Shown here piece after piece: positions 19,998 through 31,384 of a stretch of DNA of 34,146 nt (within the stretch, counting starts at the first letter, position 1; each line of letters opens with the position of its first letter). The stretch is from the NCBI RefSeq assembly GCF_000611645.1, contig NW_014013409.1, forward strand, positions 1,584-35,729, in the 5' to 3' direction. Under the pieces are notes generated by a model. That model did not search any database and was not told where the DNA came from. It was given only the letters and a program-made list of their open reading frames with translations. Source of the stretch: Monoraphidium neglectum. Its lineage: Eukaryota; Chlorophyta; Chlorophyceae; Sphaeropleales; Selenastraceae. The position numbers and the translations under genes are program-made.

Positions 19998-22902
19998 TCG
20001 CTGACACACACCACAGGAGCACGACCTGTTTGGTTCGCGCGACTTCCTGGACGCTGAGAGCGCAGAGAAGGCGCTGGCTCCGCTGCTGGCTGCAAGAGCC
20101 GCGATCAAAAAGGTGAGTCCGACCTGCTGAACAGCAGCGCACCTAAGCCATGCTGCACGAACACCTGCACTGCCTTTGCGACAGTGGAGGCCGCAAGCCT
20201 TAAGACTTGTGCCAGATCAGCTCTGTCGTATGCAGTGTGTCAGTTGCGCTGCAGCCTGCTGAACGGCCAGGCTGCGTTGCGCGTCACCTGCCTGCGTTGC
20301 ATGCGCCCCTTTTCCCCCAAAGGTGCGCTTCAGCACCAAGAGCTTTGGCCGCGACGCCGCCGGGGTGGCTGCGCGCGCCCTGCGGTCTGTGGCTCATGTG
20401 CTGGAGCACGCGGACATGAGTGACATCATTGCGGGCCGTGCGGTGGGTTGTTGGATTGTTGTGTAGATGAGGCGGGATGCCGCAGTTGTGGCGGNNNNNN
20501 NNNNNNNNNNNNNNNNNNNNNNNNNNNNNNNNNNNNNNNNNNNNNNNNNNNNNNNNNNNNNNNNNNNNNNNNNNNNNNNNNNNNNNNNNNNNNNNNNNNN
20601 NNNNNNNNNNNNNNNNNNNNNNNNNNNNNNNNNNNNNNNNNNNNNNNNNNNNNNNNNNNNNNNNNNNNNNNNNNNNNNNNNNGATGCCGCAGTTGTGGCG
20701 GAAGGGCTGCTGGGAGGGGTCGCATTAGCGGCGGGGGTCCAGTGGGCTACCTGTGCTCTAGGCTGTGCTTTCTGGCCTAGGGGCTGCCCGGACTGTCTGT
20801 GTGCATGCCGGCTGTGGACCGGTTGTGTGACGTGCTTTGCCATGGAGTCATCGCCCAGCAGCGGTGATCACTAGGGCCATCACAACCAAGCCCCCCAATC
20901 AATCCAACCGCCGCAACCTCCCCCCCCAAACACCACCACCAGGAGGACGAGGCTCTCGAGGCGCTGCGCATCATGTCCGCTGCCCTGGCCACGGCCAGGC
21001 TCAAGCACCTCAACCTCAGCGACAACGCACTGGGCGAGAAGGGCGTGCGCGCCGCCGCCGACGCATTTGTGGGGCAGGTGCGGCCGTCACATAGGAGTGC
21101 GGGCCACAGTCGAAATCACCCGCAGCGACGGTCTTGTGTACACTGCATGAACCCAGAATCAAGGCGGTCCCTTGTGTGCATTGCATGCAGCTATGCACAC
21201 CAGGCACGATCTGTCAAATCAAACCCTGCGCACCTGCGCCCTCCTCATCCTCCTGTTCCACCCCACTCTACTCCGACCGACCCCACCCAGGAGGGTCTTG
21301 AGTTCCTGTCGTTGCAGAACGTGGGCTGCAGCGTCCACGCCTGCAAGGCCGTCGCTGAGCTGCTGCGCCACACCGCGGCGCTGACGGGGCTGCACCTCTT
21401 CAACAATATGAGCGGGGACGAGGGCGCCACCTACATCTCCACGGTCCTGGCGCGCGCCCCCGCCATGGCAGACTTCAGGATGGCGTCGTCGCGCGTGGGG
21501 CCGGCGGGCGGCATCGCGCTCGCCCAGGGCCTGTCGGCGGGTGGGTGGCGTGGCGGGCGACCGGCAGGGGACGCGCGGGGCCGGGCCTGCAGCTTCGCGC
21601 CGCGCGCATTGCAGGCATCTCTAGGCATGGAGCGCTCCGCATGACTCCCTTGAAGGCACAATGCAGACTCAGCAGGCCCATCGGCGCAATCACGCACTGC
21701 GCTCCCTACACGTGTGTTTATCAGGGTTGCATGAATCGCCGCTGCCCCCTCCTTGTCAATGTTGTCCATGCTGACAGGCCGAGTGCTGGTGCGGCTGGAC
21801 TTGAGTGACAACCCTATGACGTCAGAGGTGGCGCCCGCCCTGGCCGCGGCCCTCGCGCAGCAGCCTCAGCTGCGGGCCCTCAACCTCAATGACACCAGCC
21901 TCACCGACGAGGGCGTCGCCACAGTCTGCAAGGGGCTGGTGGGGGCTGCACCGGAGCTGCAGGTGCGTGGGGCGAGGAGTGTTGACGTGCGAGGCGCCTT
22001 GAGTGTGGCGCACTTTGCTGGTGTAGTGGTGGGTGCGTGCGCAGTGAACACAACAGCTGCAGCTGCATGGGTCTGACATGGTGGCAGCCAGCTTGGCGGG
22101 CCTCCAGCGCAAGGCCTGTATTCACCTGCCTCTGACATGCTGCACCAGGCATGCTCATGCAGCCAACCTGTGGTTTCCAATCCAAGCGACATCACAGCTC
22201 AACCCTACAAACCTGCAACCCCCTGCCCGGCTACATCGGCTTGACCCCCATCAGGAGCTGGAGCTGGCACTCAATGAGATCACCCCGCAGGGCGCTGTGG
22301 CCGTGGCTGCCGCCCTGGCAAACAAGAAGCACCTGACCAAGTAGGGGGGGTAATGCCAGCAGCCCGCGGTGCCAGAGTATCTGTTGTATCACATGGCTGG
22401 AGCGACCAAGCTGCTTGTAACCTGCCAGACGGCAGGTCACCGCTCACACATCATCCTGCAGGTGCGCACTCACCCCCCTCCACCCGAGCCATCCACCTAT
22501 CTCCGCACCGTCCCCGCCAGGCTGAACCTGCGTGAAAACGAGCTGGAGAGCGCCGGCGCAGCCGCAGTGGCGCGCGCGCTGCCCGGCCTGCCGGCACTGC
22601 AATTCCTGGACCTGGCCGCCAACCAGTTCTCCCGTGCGGGTGCGCTCGCCGTGGCGCGCGGCCTGGTGTCTGGTGGGCGGCAGTCTTTCTCGCGGCTGGT
22701 GCTGGATGAGAACTACCTGACGGACGACGCGGTCGAGGCGGTGCGCGACCTGCTGGTGGGGGCCCTGGGCGGCGACAGCTGCCTGTCCGCGGAGGAGCTG
22801 GACCCCGACGCGGCCGAGGAGGAGGAGGAGGAGGAGGAGGGCATGCAGGACGACGAGGGAGACGCACTGGCGGCAGCACTGGAGAAGGGGGCGCACATAT
22901 GA
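19290..22902 (+). CDS. RanGAP: Ran GTPase-activating protein with WPP-like N-terminus
   Basis: Nine exons: 19290-19510, 19724-19808, 20017-20112, 20323-20442, 20943-21077, 21291-21540, 21778-21962, 22255-22340 and 22521-22902. They give 519 aa and every junction is in phase. Residues 3 to about 88 resemble the plant WPP domain, which anchors RanGAP at the nuclear envelope: Trp3, then an Arg/Ala helix, ...FFRGREFSDADAQEIA..., A-(Y/F)-T-A and a Leu-rich end. The rest is a leucine-rich-repeat array of the RanGAP type, starting near the DMSDIIAGR motif. It includes repeats such as LKHLNLSDNALG, LVRLDLSDNPM, LRALNLNDTSL, LNLRENEL and LQFLDLAANQF. A run of eight Glu (about 22819-22842) makes the acidic tail known from RanGAPs. 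The protein stimulates GTP hydrolysis by Ran, maintaining the nuclear transport gradient. The N gap lies wholly inside intron 4. Confidence 0.95.
19969..19998 (+). repeat. CA dinucleotide repeat near a 3' splice site (RanGAP intron 2)
   Basis: A near-perfect CA array of about 14 units is followed by a short spacer and another CACACACC stretch, then the acceptor CAG at 20014-20016. The intron spans 19809-20016. A normal pyrimidine tract is missing. Confidence 0.9.
20476..20701. repeat. Assembly gap bounded by exact 19-bp direct repeats
   Basis: The 188 undetermined bases at 20495-20682 are flanked by the identical 19-mer GATGCCGCAGTTGTGGCGG, at 20476-20494 and 20683-20701. The repeat touches the gap on both sides. 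This suggests an unresolved tandem array or a mis-joined duplicate. It lies in RanGAP intron 4 (20443-20942), so the coding model is unaffected. Confidence 0.95.
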
Positions 22903-23837
22903 GGGGCGGCGCCAGGGCGGGGACCCCTAAACCAAAATTTGTGTGCTGTATGCCACGGTCCGTTTGAGCTGCGCCACTTGATTGGCTGCAGGAGAGCTGC
23001 CCGCGCTGTTCAAGTCGGCTCTGATTCCTCTTTTTATATGAGAAGCATCAAGCACTGTAAACATCAAGCGACAGACAACTTTCAGACATCATATCACCCT
23101 GCCTCACTGGTGTGAGTCGCCTAGGAGCGTGGCTGTGAGCATGCGCACCTATCAAGCCCTCGGCTGCTACCATGCAGCTGCCCCCTTGTGCTTGACTCAC
23201 TGATGCTCCACCCTTCAGCCAGCCAAGCCTTGATAAGTGGTCATGGATTGGGGGTGTTGATAAACACCGTTGAGGCAACCACACGCTCACACCCGTGCAG
23301 TAGTCAAGGGGATCGATATCACGCCAACGACCCCCGCCGCAGTACGCCGGCGCAGCCAACACAAAGCAGGAGGCATAATTGTTGTCGGGTGTGCTGTGCC
23401 ACTCGGTGCAACGCGCCACAATCACGCTCGGTACGGTCCACGCACACGCCACATCACGCAACGACGCGCCACTCCACGCGGTGCGAGTGTTAGGAGGGGG
23501 GAGTGATAATGCAATGTGTGCTGACTGCGCTCCTGCGGCTGGCTCGCTGCAATTGCTGCACGTGTGCGCAAGGGGTGCCGTTGCTGGCTGGTTGAGGTGA
23601 TGGGTATGTGCATGCAAAGGGATGTGGGGGTGATGGTGCTGCAAAGGTGGTCCCTGCCTGTGCTGTGTCTGGTCGGTGCCGCACGCTGGCGCTGGCACGC
23701 AAAACTGATGGCTCTTTGTGGGTGCTGCTGGCTGATACATTGTGCGGGTGCAGGGTTGTACACGTGCTGCTGGTGTTCGTACATGGCCTGGCGCTGCGAG
23801 TGCTGACGCCGAGCACGCCGGGCTGCAGGGCAGTGCT
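22903..23837. other. Convergent 3' UTR region, RanGAP / CDC20
   Basis: The two genes end on either side. RanGAP has a TGTAA at 23056-23060. No sense TGTAA was found for CDC20, whose 3' UTR must end somewhere in the right part. Open frames in this stretch have no recognisable features. Confidence 0.55.
23056..23060 (+). terminator. TGTAA polyadenylation signal, RanGAP
   Basis: It lies 154 nt past the RanGAP stop codon, just after a T-rich stretch. This is the standard chlorophyte position and motif. Confidence 0.6.
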
Positions 23838-25673
23838 CTACCTGAGGCTGACGGAGCGCAGCATCGACGCGCTGGTGCCGGCGGCGGTGGCGGCCTTCTG
23901 CTCGCCCTTGGACGACGCGGTAGCAGGCTCGCCGAAGGCGCGCCAGAAGCGCAGCGTCTCGTCCGCGCCCGCCGTGACGACCGAGGCGCCGTCGGGCGAC
24001 TGGGCCATGTGCAGGACGCGCGCGGTGTGGCCGTGCAGCTCGCCGGCCTTGGCCAGGGTGGGGTACTTCCAGAGGATGAGCTGGTTCTTGGAGTACCCGT
24101 GGCTGGACAGGATCTCGCGCTCGTGGCGGCTCCACTGCAGCGCGCACACCTGAGAGCCCGTGTCAATGGCGTTGAGCTGGGCGCCCGTCAGGGTGTTCCA
24201 GAAGCGGATGTGCCTGTCGGCCGTGCCGCCGCCGCTGGCGAGGAGGTTGCTCTGGAAGGGGCACCACGCGAGCGCCTTGACGGCGGCCTGGTGGGCGGCG
24301 ATGCGGTGCTGCAGCTGGTAGTTGGCGTCCCAGATGCACAGCATGTTGTCGTTGCCGCCGCTGGCGAGCTGCTGGCCCGAGGGCGACCACTTGAGGCCGC
24401 ACACCTCCTGGTCGTGGCCGCGCAGGGTGGCGACGAGGGCCTCGTCCTTGCGCTTGCGCACGTCCCAGTTGCAGATGACGCTGTCGCGGCCGCCGCTGGA
24501 GAGCACGGCGCCGTTCCAGGCGAGGGAGCTGACGCGGTTGGTGTGGCCGCACAGCTCGCGGACCTGCTTGGCGCGGCCAGCGTCCCAGATCTGGACCTTG
24601 GCGTCCGAGGTGCCGATGGCCAGGTGGGAGCTGTCGGTCGCCCACTGGATGCTGGAGACGTAGTCGCCCTCGTTCTTGCAGGTGCAGAGCTCCTCGACAC
24701 TGCCGGTGCCGGCGTTCCAGAGGTACACTGTCGCGCCAAGGGCCACCGCAATCTGGGTGTTGGGAGTGGTTGGTTGGGAGAATCACGAGGTTGGCCGCAG
24801 GCGGGGCGTCTGATGAGGCGGTTGAACAAAGACGATGGGACCACCAGCGTGGCCTGGCAAGTCTGCGGCTGCATCAATCATCAGCACTGCTGTGTGCATG
24901 TCCTGCGTTCCCTTTGAGACTCGGCGCGCCTGTTGCATGGAGCTGAGCCGATGCAGCACACTCGCCCATGTGCGCCGCATTAACGGGCCCCGGCCACCCA
25001 CCACGTTGTTGCTGCTCCAGTCGAGCAGGTTGAGGTAGTAGTCATCGACCAGGTCTGGGGCGTCCAGGATGCGCTCCTGCGTCGTCGGCACGTGGCGGAA
25101 CTGCTTGCGGCTCGGGGCCTGGCCCAGGTTGGCCGAGTACAGCGATGCGAGGCCGCTGTCGTGGCCCTCCGGCGGCGCCGGCGCCTTGTGCTTGAACGCG
25201 AGGACACGGGCCTGCTCGTTGACGTTGAGGCTGGCGGCCAGGAGCTTCTGGTACTCGGCCTTGGCGGGGCTCTTGTCGGCTGCGGCATCGGCGCCACGGC
25301 GAGGCGAGCCCTGGTTCTCCTGGCCAAGCTGGAACAGCGCGTGGTCTGTGTCCAGGTTGCAGCGCGAGGGGATGAAGCGGTCGAGCTGCGAATACGGGCG
25401 AAGGGGGAGCGAGGTGCGGGGATCAGTCGCGACCGGATCAGAACGGGGGCTAGTCCTGGGCCGCATGCACCACCGCGCAGCGGCGGAGCGCACTCGATCG
25501 AGCGAAGTGATATTTTAGAACATTTCTATCAGCCCGCGGCCTCGGTCAATCCCCAACCTGGCCTGTGGGCCGCCATGGCCCCGGCCTCTGCCCGCACGCA
25601 CCCGCTCCTTGCCACGGCTGGGGGTCTTGGCGGCACCGAAGATGCCGTTCTCACGGAGTGGCGTGGATGCCAT
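23838..25673 (-). CDS. CDC20: CDC20, WD40 activator of the anaphase-promoting complex
   Basis: Exons are 25673-25602, 25385-25002 and 24752-23838, giving 456 aa, all in phase 0. The short first exon begins [10 protein letters not shown]. Exon 2 starts one residue before the C-box DRFIP (residues 26-30), which contacts the [16 protein letters not shown] and [20 protein letters not shown] follow, both diagnostic of the CDC20 family. The last exon carries the seven-bladed WD40 propeller with family motifs such as [65 protein letters not shown] and [22 protein letters not shown]. The protein ends in Leu-Arg rather than the Ile-Arg tail of many CDC20/CDH1 proteins. CDC20 brings cyclins and securin to the APC/C at the metaphase-anaphase transition. 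The first exon's donor (CGG|GTGCGT) is chosen by phase and is the least certain junction. Confidence 0.95.
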
Positions 25674-25680
25674 ATCGGAT

Positions 25681-25716
25681 GATGGTGGTGGTGGTGGTGG
25701 TGGTGATGGTGGTGCT
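25681..25716. repeat. GGT triplet microsatellite just upstream of the CDC20 start
   Basis: An array of GGT/GAT units begins about 8 bp upstream of the CDC20 ATG. On the transcribed strand it reads as ACC/ATC repeats in the 5' UTR. Confidence 0.85.
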
Positions 25717-26757
25717 GCTCGGGTTGGTCCGAGCGTTGTGGTGGGAAAGGGATGGAGGGGATGGGTGAAGGTGACGGTGGAGAAAGCTTTTGTAGGTTGG
25801 GAGGATTGAGAATCCGGGCGAGACAGTGCGCGCTGAGCTTTTGACGCCAAGCTGCTTGCAGATTGAACGCAAATCAAACGCAGCTTCCCGTGGTCTGTGA
25901 TCGCGACAAGGAGACGCATGCGCGCATGGTGAAGAAAATTGATAGATTACTTGCACTCTTGACTTGCTGCGCGGTCCGCAGGAGAGCAGCGTTGACCACT
26001 GCGCAGGCCCGGCGACTTCGCGCTGACGCCTCTCGTACTGACCAGTGTCTATGGAGTGAGCTGATGTCTCAACAATATAGCCTAGACACACCAGGCAGGG
26101 GAAGTTGATAAGAATACGGTATCCGCCGTAAGCTCGAACTGCAGCTGTGAAAGTGTCAGAGTTGAGTATTGTATGTCACTGCAGCCGTCAAGCCATGCAT
26201 CCCTATCAAACCCGCAGAGTTGTACCATTTTGCGCTGCTCTTACATAACATGGCCCGTGTCCAGCTTGCCGGTTGCATTTGGATGCTTAGTCTATTGCAT
26301 CTGAGATGGTCAGTAGCCTATAATGCGTGATGATGATGCCAGCAGGGCTGACTGATGTGACAGTGTGGGAGCGGCGCAGCACACATACTGAACAGGCCAC
26401 TTCAACTTGCCAAGTGGCTAGGGGCTGCAACCCGGCTGCGAGGCACTCATGTGACCATATCGGCTACGCAAGGCTCGTGACGGCCGTGTATAGTGGGCCC
26501 GCCTTTTGGACACAGGTATGTATGAGGCCCCCACCGGCGCAAAACCCGCCTTTGTGATGCAGGTCAGTGCTACTGACCCGGTCCCCTGCAGGTGTTGATA
26601 GGACAAACAAATTTGATGAGGGCAGGGGCCCCCCACTTGATTTGTACCTGTTGCTGCACGCCTTGCGCACCTGCTGTGTTTGGCGTCTATGGTAGCAGCC
26701 GACCCCGCCCACCTGCCTGCGGTCTACGCATGTGCTTGCATCAAGCAAGCACGTGTG

Positions 26758-26786
26758 GTCCCCCTGATAATGATAATCAGGGGGAC
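26758..26786. repeat. Perfect 11-bp inverted repeat
   Basis: Arms GTCCCCCTGAT (26758-26768) and ATCAGGGGGAC (26776-26786) flank the AT-only-but-one spacer AATGATA. It lies in the middle of the intergenic region and would form a strong hairpin in RNA or a cruciform in DNA. A smaller hairpin (TGCTTG / CAAGCA) lies just upstream at 26733-26747. Confidence 0.85.
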
Positions 26787-27052
26787 TTCACACAATGCAG
26801 ACGTCCGAAGCGTCAAGTCAATGGACAGCATTGTATATTTGCCAAGAAACTCCCCATACTTGCTCGCGTTATGGACTACACAAGGGCAACTGGGATCAGG
26901 CCCAATGTAAGGTGTTCTCAAAATCAAAATGCGTGAGCATCTTCGTAGCTACCTGAGCGCTCATGCACGCGCACACAGAGATACACACGTGGACACGTGC
27001 ACACTCCGATCAAACGCTTGCGCACAGATTTGTTTTCCACACGACCCCCCCC

Positions 27053-27055
<3 letters not shown>

Positions 27056-27083
<28 letters not shown>
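27056..27083. repeat. CA dinucleotide microsatellite
   Basis: About 13 perfect CA units preceded by a C-rich run and followed by CTCACATGCGCACGC. It is intergenic and no splice site is nearby. Confidence 0.9.
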
Positions 27084-27088
<5 letters not shown>

Positions 27089-27931
27089 TGCGCACGCGCT
27101 GATCTTTGCACTGCCTGTTTTCTACACATGTGTATACGTGTGTGCCTCGCATTACCCAGCTGGGAAGCGACACAGTTCGTATCTGCCGTTGGGGCACTGT
27201 AATGCCTAAAGACTGCTGCCTGCGGGATCACGGGAGTTGAGGTGGCCACTGCTGGATGCTGCCGGGTATGGCAGCTGCACTGACAACGAATGACCCTGAC
27301 ACGTCGTGCACCCCGTCATCTTCTATGGCTGCAGTCGTCCATGCGCGCTGCACACAACACCTGGCGTGAACAGATGGTACGGAACATGCACCCATAACAT
27401 GAGATCAGTCCGTCTGCTGCGCGATAAACTATCCACTGCAGGTAGTGGCCCCTGTGGGCGACACATCGTTGTCAGAAGATGACGCGTGGCGCGCCATTGA
27501 CGATTGACCGGCCGCTGGTCAAGTTGTCAACGATGTGCGAGGCTGCTGGGTGGTCGGAAAATCATATCCGTGCCACTATCAAATGTCTTTGGCGTGGCGG
27601 GCGCCACGGGATGGTCAAGCTGTCCGCGTGTTCAGCCACAAGCCCCTTGTGGCCCGTCGATACCACGCCGTGCTCTCACATCACTTGATTGATCTTCAAA
27701 AACGTTATGTATTTGCGATGAGACGGTATCGGTATGAAGCTGGTCATCAATCCCGTGCAAAATGATCTGCCCGCATGCACTGTAGTGTGAAGCGTCCGTT
27801 GTGCGGTCCTATACGGTAGCTACCTAGATAGTAATTCATTCTTCTGAATGGGTGCTGGCCGCAGACACGCCCGAGAGCTGTCCCCTGGCGCCATCCCCGC
27901 GTAGGCAGGCACGCCGCTTGCAGGCGCAGCG

Positions 27932-28399
27932 ATGGCCTGGCGCCCGCAGGGTTGGCTGCAATACCAGCAACAGCAGCATACCCAACAGCAGCAGCATCAC
28001 CATGCCTACGAAGGGCATGGCCATGGCGGCACGTGGCCCATGCACTTGAATGCTAGCCACGATGCACACTCCCTCGCTCAAGGCGATTTGCTGCGAGTGG
28101 GCACGGCCGCCGGCAGTGGTGCCTCTGCGCATGCAGCCTTCGGCGCTCCCGAGTTTGATCCCAACAGCGTACAGGGTTCTGCCATCCAGGCACGGCAAGC
28201 TCAGTCCGCTGCTGTGCAGCACGCAACGCAGCAGCACACAGTGCAGCAGCACTTTGCTATGGCAGCCCAACAGCTGCAGCAGCAGTTGTTGTTCAATGGG
28301 CAGCTCACAGCAAATCACCGTCAGGAGCAGCACAAGCACCAGCACCAGCACCACCAGCAGCACCAGCACCAGCACCAGCACCACCACCATCATCATCAC

Positions 28400-28473
<74 letters not shown>

Positions 28474-28941
28474 GCAGCGGGTGCTGGTGCGGGTGCTGGA
28501 TACAACCCAGCAGTACGTTCCGCAGCCCCAGGTGGTGGTGGTTGCGGCGCCGCCGCAGCCTGCAACATGGCCGCAGCCGGGCCCGCAGACGGTGGTTGCG
28601 ACTTATGCGGCTGCAGCACCAGCTATGCACATGGAGGGATCGCAGCACCAGCAGCAGCAGGTGGTGAGGCAGCAGCAGTACCACCACCACCAGGAGCTTG
28701 TGCTGCTCCCGATACCACAGCAGCAGCAGTCGCCATCACTACACCAGCAGTATCATCACCTACCTGGGCAAAATTGGCAGCAACACCAGCAGCAGCAGCA
28801 GCAGCAGCCGCAGCCACAGCCACAGCCACAGCTGCAGCTGCAGTCGCAGCCACAGCGGCAGCCGCAGCCGCAGCTGCTGGGACATGAGCACGGACAGCGC
28901 AAACAGCAACACGAGTTGCAGCATGGGCGGCAGCAGCAGCA

Positions 28942-28995
<54 letters not shown>

Positions 28996-31334
28996 GCAGC
29001 AGCCGCAACTGCAGCACGTGCAGCAGGAGCACTATCACCCCTCCCACCTTGACTGGCAGCAGCACAAGCAGCACCATCTCCATGTTCCTCAGTTGTATCA
29101 GCATGAGCAGCAGCCACGCAAAGACGAGTCTGGTCACCACCACCATGACGGCCAGTGGCAGCACCCACAGCAGCAGCAGCAGCAGCAGCAGCTGCAGCCA
29201 CAGCAGCAGGACGCGCCACGGGGAAATGTGCACGGGGATGCCTGGCCCCTTCAGCGTCAACAGCAGCAGCCTGCGCCTTCACTATTTCCGCACGAAGTCG
29301 CGGCGCCTCCAAACAACAGCGGCGCCACCTCCGCAGCCGAGGCGGAAGCAAGCCCCGAGGCGCGGTGGTTCACCGCCCTGAAGCTGCAGGTCGCAGAGTT
29401 TGCGGTGGCGGTGGCGCCGACAGAGCAGGAGCAGCGCGTACGAGACCGAGCCACGGATGCTCTGCAGCGGGAGATCCCTCGAGAGCTGGGGCACCGTGAC
29501 GCCGCGGTGCTGGTGTTTGGCAGCGGCGCGAGCGGCCTGGCGGTGCACTGCTCGGACATCGACATCGTTGTGGCAGGTGGGCGCGCGGAGGGGCAAGAGC
29601 TGGCGCAGGTGCAAAGAGTGGAGGGACTGGAGAAGCAGAGATGACGCAGCGCTTGCAGACTGGCGGCAACATGCTCAGGTTTGCTTCAAGGTAGCATCGC
29701 TGCTCTTTCAAGCAACAAACTGCACCAGCAAGCGCACACCCTGGAGGGTTGCCATGCCCACGGCGTTCTTGTGTTTGTTTCCTGGCAAAATGCTCGCTGA
29801 TGCCTCGCCTGCCGGCGCCGCTCTCCTCTGCTGACTGCCCCACAACCCATTGTGGGGCAACAGATGTCGTCTACCCTGACCCTGTGGCGGGCCTGAACCC
29901 GGACGACAAGTCCTATGCCGTGCAGTGCCTGCGACGCCTCCAGGCCTGGGGGAAGAGCTCGCGCTGCCCGCTGATCATCAAGTCGGACCGCCTGGTGCCC
30001 TGGGCCAGGGTGCCCATCCTGAAGCTCACCCTGCGCAGCGGCCCCGAGGTGGACATTTCGCTGGGCGATCGCGGGGGACGTGCGGCGGCGGAGTTTGTGT
30101 TGTCAATGAGCCGCTCGTATCCGCTGCTGCGGCCGCTGGTGCTGGTCATCAAGTCATTGCTGCGCCTGGTGAGGGGCGGGGGGCGGCCGGCGTGAGCTCA
30201 GGCTCGTGAGGCGTGCAGAGCAGTGTGGCTCATCGCCCTAGCAGGGCATGATGCTTCTCAAGCATGCGCGATGAGTTTGTCCGCACAATGTCCGTCGCTG
30301 CCAGCACGTTGTGCTCACCCTCCCTTGTCCCCATCCATGGCCTCTCCTCGACACGCTCACTGGCTGGTCCCCTGCCCTGCACCCCGGCCCAGCTGGCCCT
30401 GCACGAGGTGTTCCATGGCGGCCTCGGCTCCTGGTCCCTCACCAACATGGTGCTGGCACACCTCATGGAGGACACCCGCGCACACAGCGGCCACGGCGGC
30501 GGCACAGCCGACGACGCGGCCCGCGGCGCCGCCCGCGCGCGACACGCGGGGCTGGCGCTGCTGTCGTTCCTGCGGCGTTTTGGTGGCCAGGGGTTTGACT
30601 ATGGACGCGACGCGGTGTCAGTACGGCTGGGGGGCTGTGTGCGTCGGGAGCAGCTGCAGGGGTTTTCCAACCCCAACACCTTTCTGGCGCTGGAGGACCC
30701 CCTCACAGGTGAAAGGCGGGGCTTGAGGCGGGCACGATGGACGCCAGTGGCGGGCTCGGAGCTTGGGGCATGCTGTGCGTGTGCGCTGCCGTTGGGCCGC
30801 ATGCTGCCGCCATGCCGTCAGCAGCCCGATGTGACTGCGCTGCGGTGGCGTTGTGCATGTCCACACACGATCACCTGCCTGAGTTTGCTGCCTCAGCGGA
30901 GCACTGACCCCCCGGTGCCACTCGCACTCATCAACCCGCCCAGGCCGCGAGGTCGCAGGCGGCTCCCACCGCATGGCGGACGTCGTGGCAGCCTTTGGAC
31001 GCGCGGCTGCGCGGCTCGAGGCCGACCTGCTGCGCACTGTCAGGCGCGGACAGCCGAAGAGGGCGCGCACACCGGGGCAGCGGCGGCGGCGGGAGGGCGC
31101 CCCGGAGCAGGCGCGCACGACGGGAGCGCCATCTGCCGGGGCGGTGGAGGGCGGGGCGGCGGCCAGCGGAGCGGGGGAGCAGGCTGCTCACGGCGGCGGC
31201 GGCGATAGCGGCGGGAGCGGCGGCGGCGGCGGCGGGGGATTTGCCCGGGAGGGCCGGCTGCTGGCGATGCTACGGGTCATCACCGGCGAGACCACGTCGG
31301 GCTCTGTTGGCAGTCAAGGCCCAACCACTGCCCC

Positions 31335-31384
<50 letters not shown>

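Larger units (their letters stand above)
25674..27931. promoter_or_regulatory. Long divergent intergenic region, CDC20 / TRF4-like
   Basis: At 2258 bp this is the largest gene-free stretch in the window, and it is visibly less GC-rich than the genes. It must hold both promoters. It contains a GGT microsatellite by the CDC20 start, a CA microsatellite at about 27056-27083 and a perfect inverted repeat at 26758-26786. No open frame shows family features, and no tRNA A/B boxes were seen. An unrecognised non-coding RNA or an old repeat remnant is possible. Confidence 0.5.

Noticed and set aside
23742..24917. Plus-strand 391-residue open frame opposite CDC20
   Set aside because: Composition is Ala/Val/Gly-rich with no motif. 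The opposite strand encodes an unmistakable WD40 CDC20, and GC-rich coding DNA often leaves the antisense frame open.
25674..27931. Transposon remnant in the long intergenic region
   Set aside because: No terminal repeats, target-site duplication or transposase-like frame was visible. Lower GC alone is not enough.
28623..29351. Long minus-strand frame rich in Ala, and overlapping poly-Leu frames, opposite the TRF4-like gene
   Set aside because: They are mirror frames of CAG repeats (GCT/CTG read as Ala or Leu). The + strand frame leads into a complete catalytic domain, so these are shadows.
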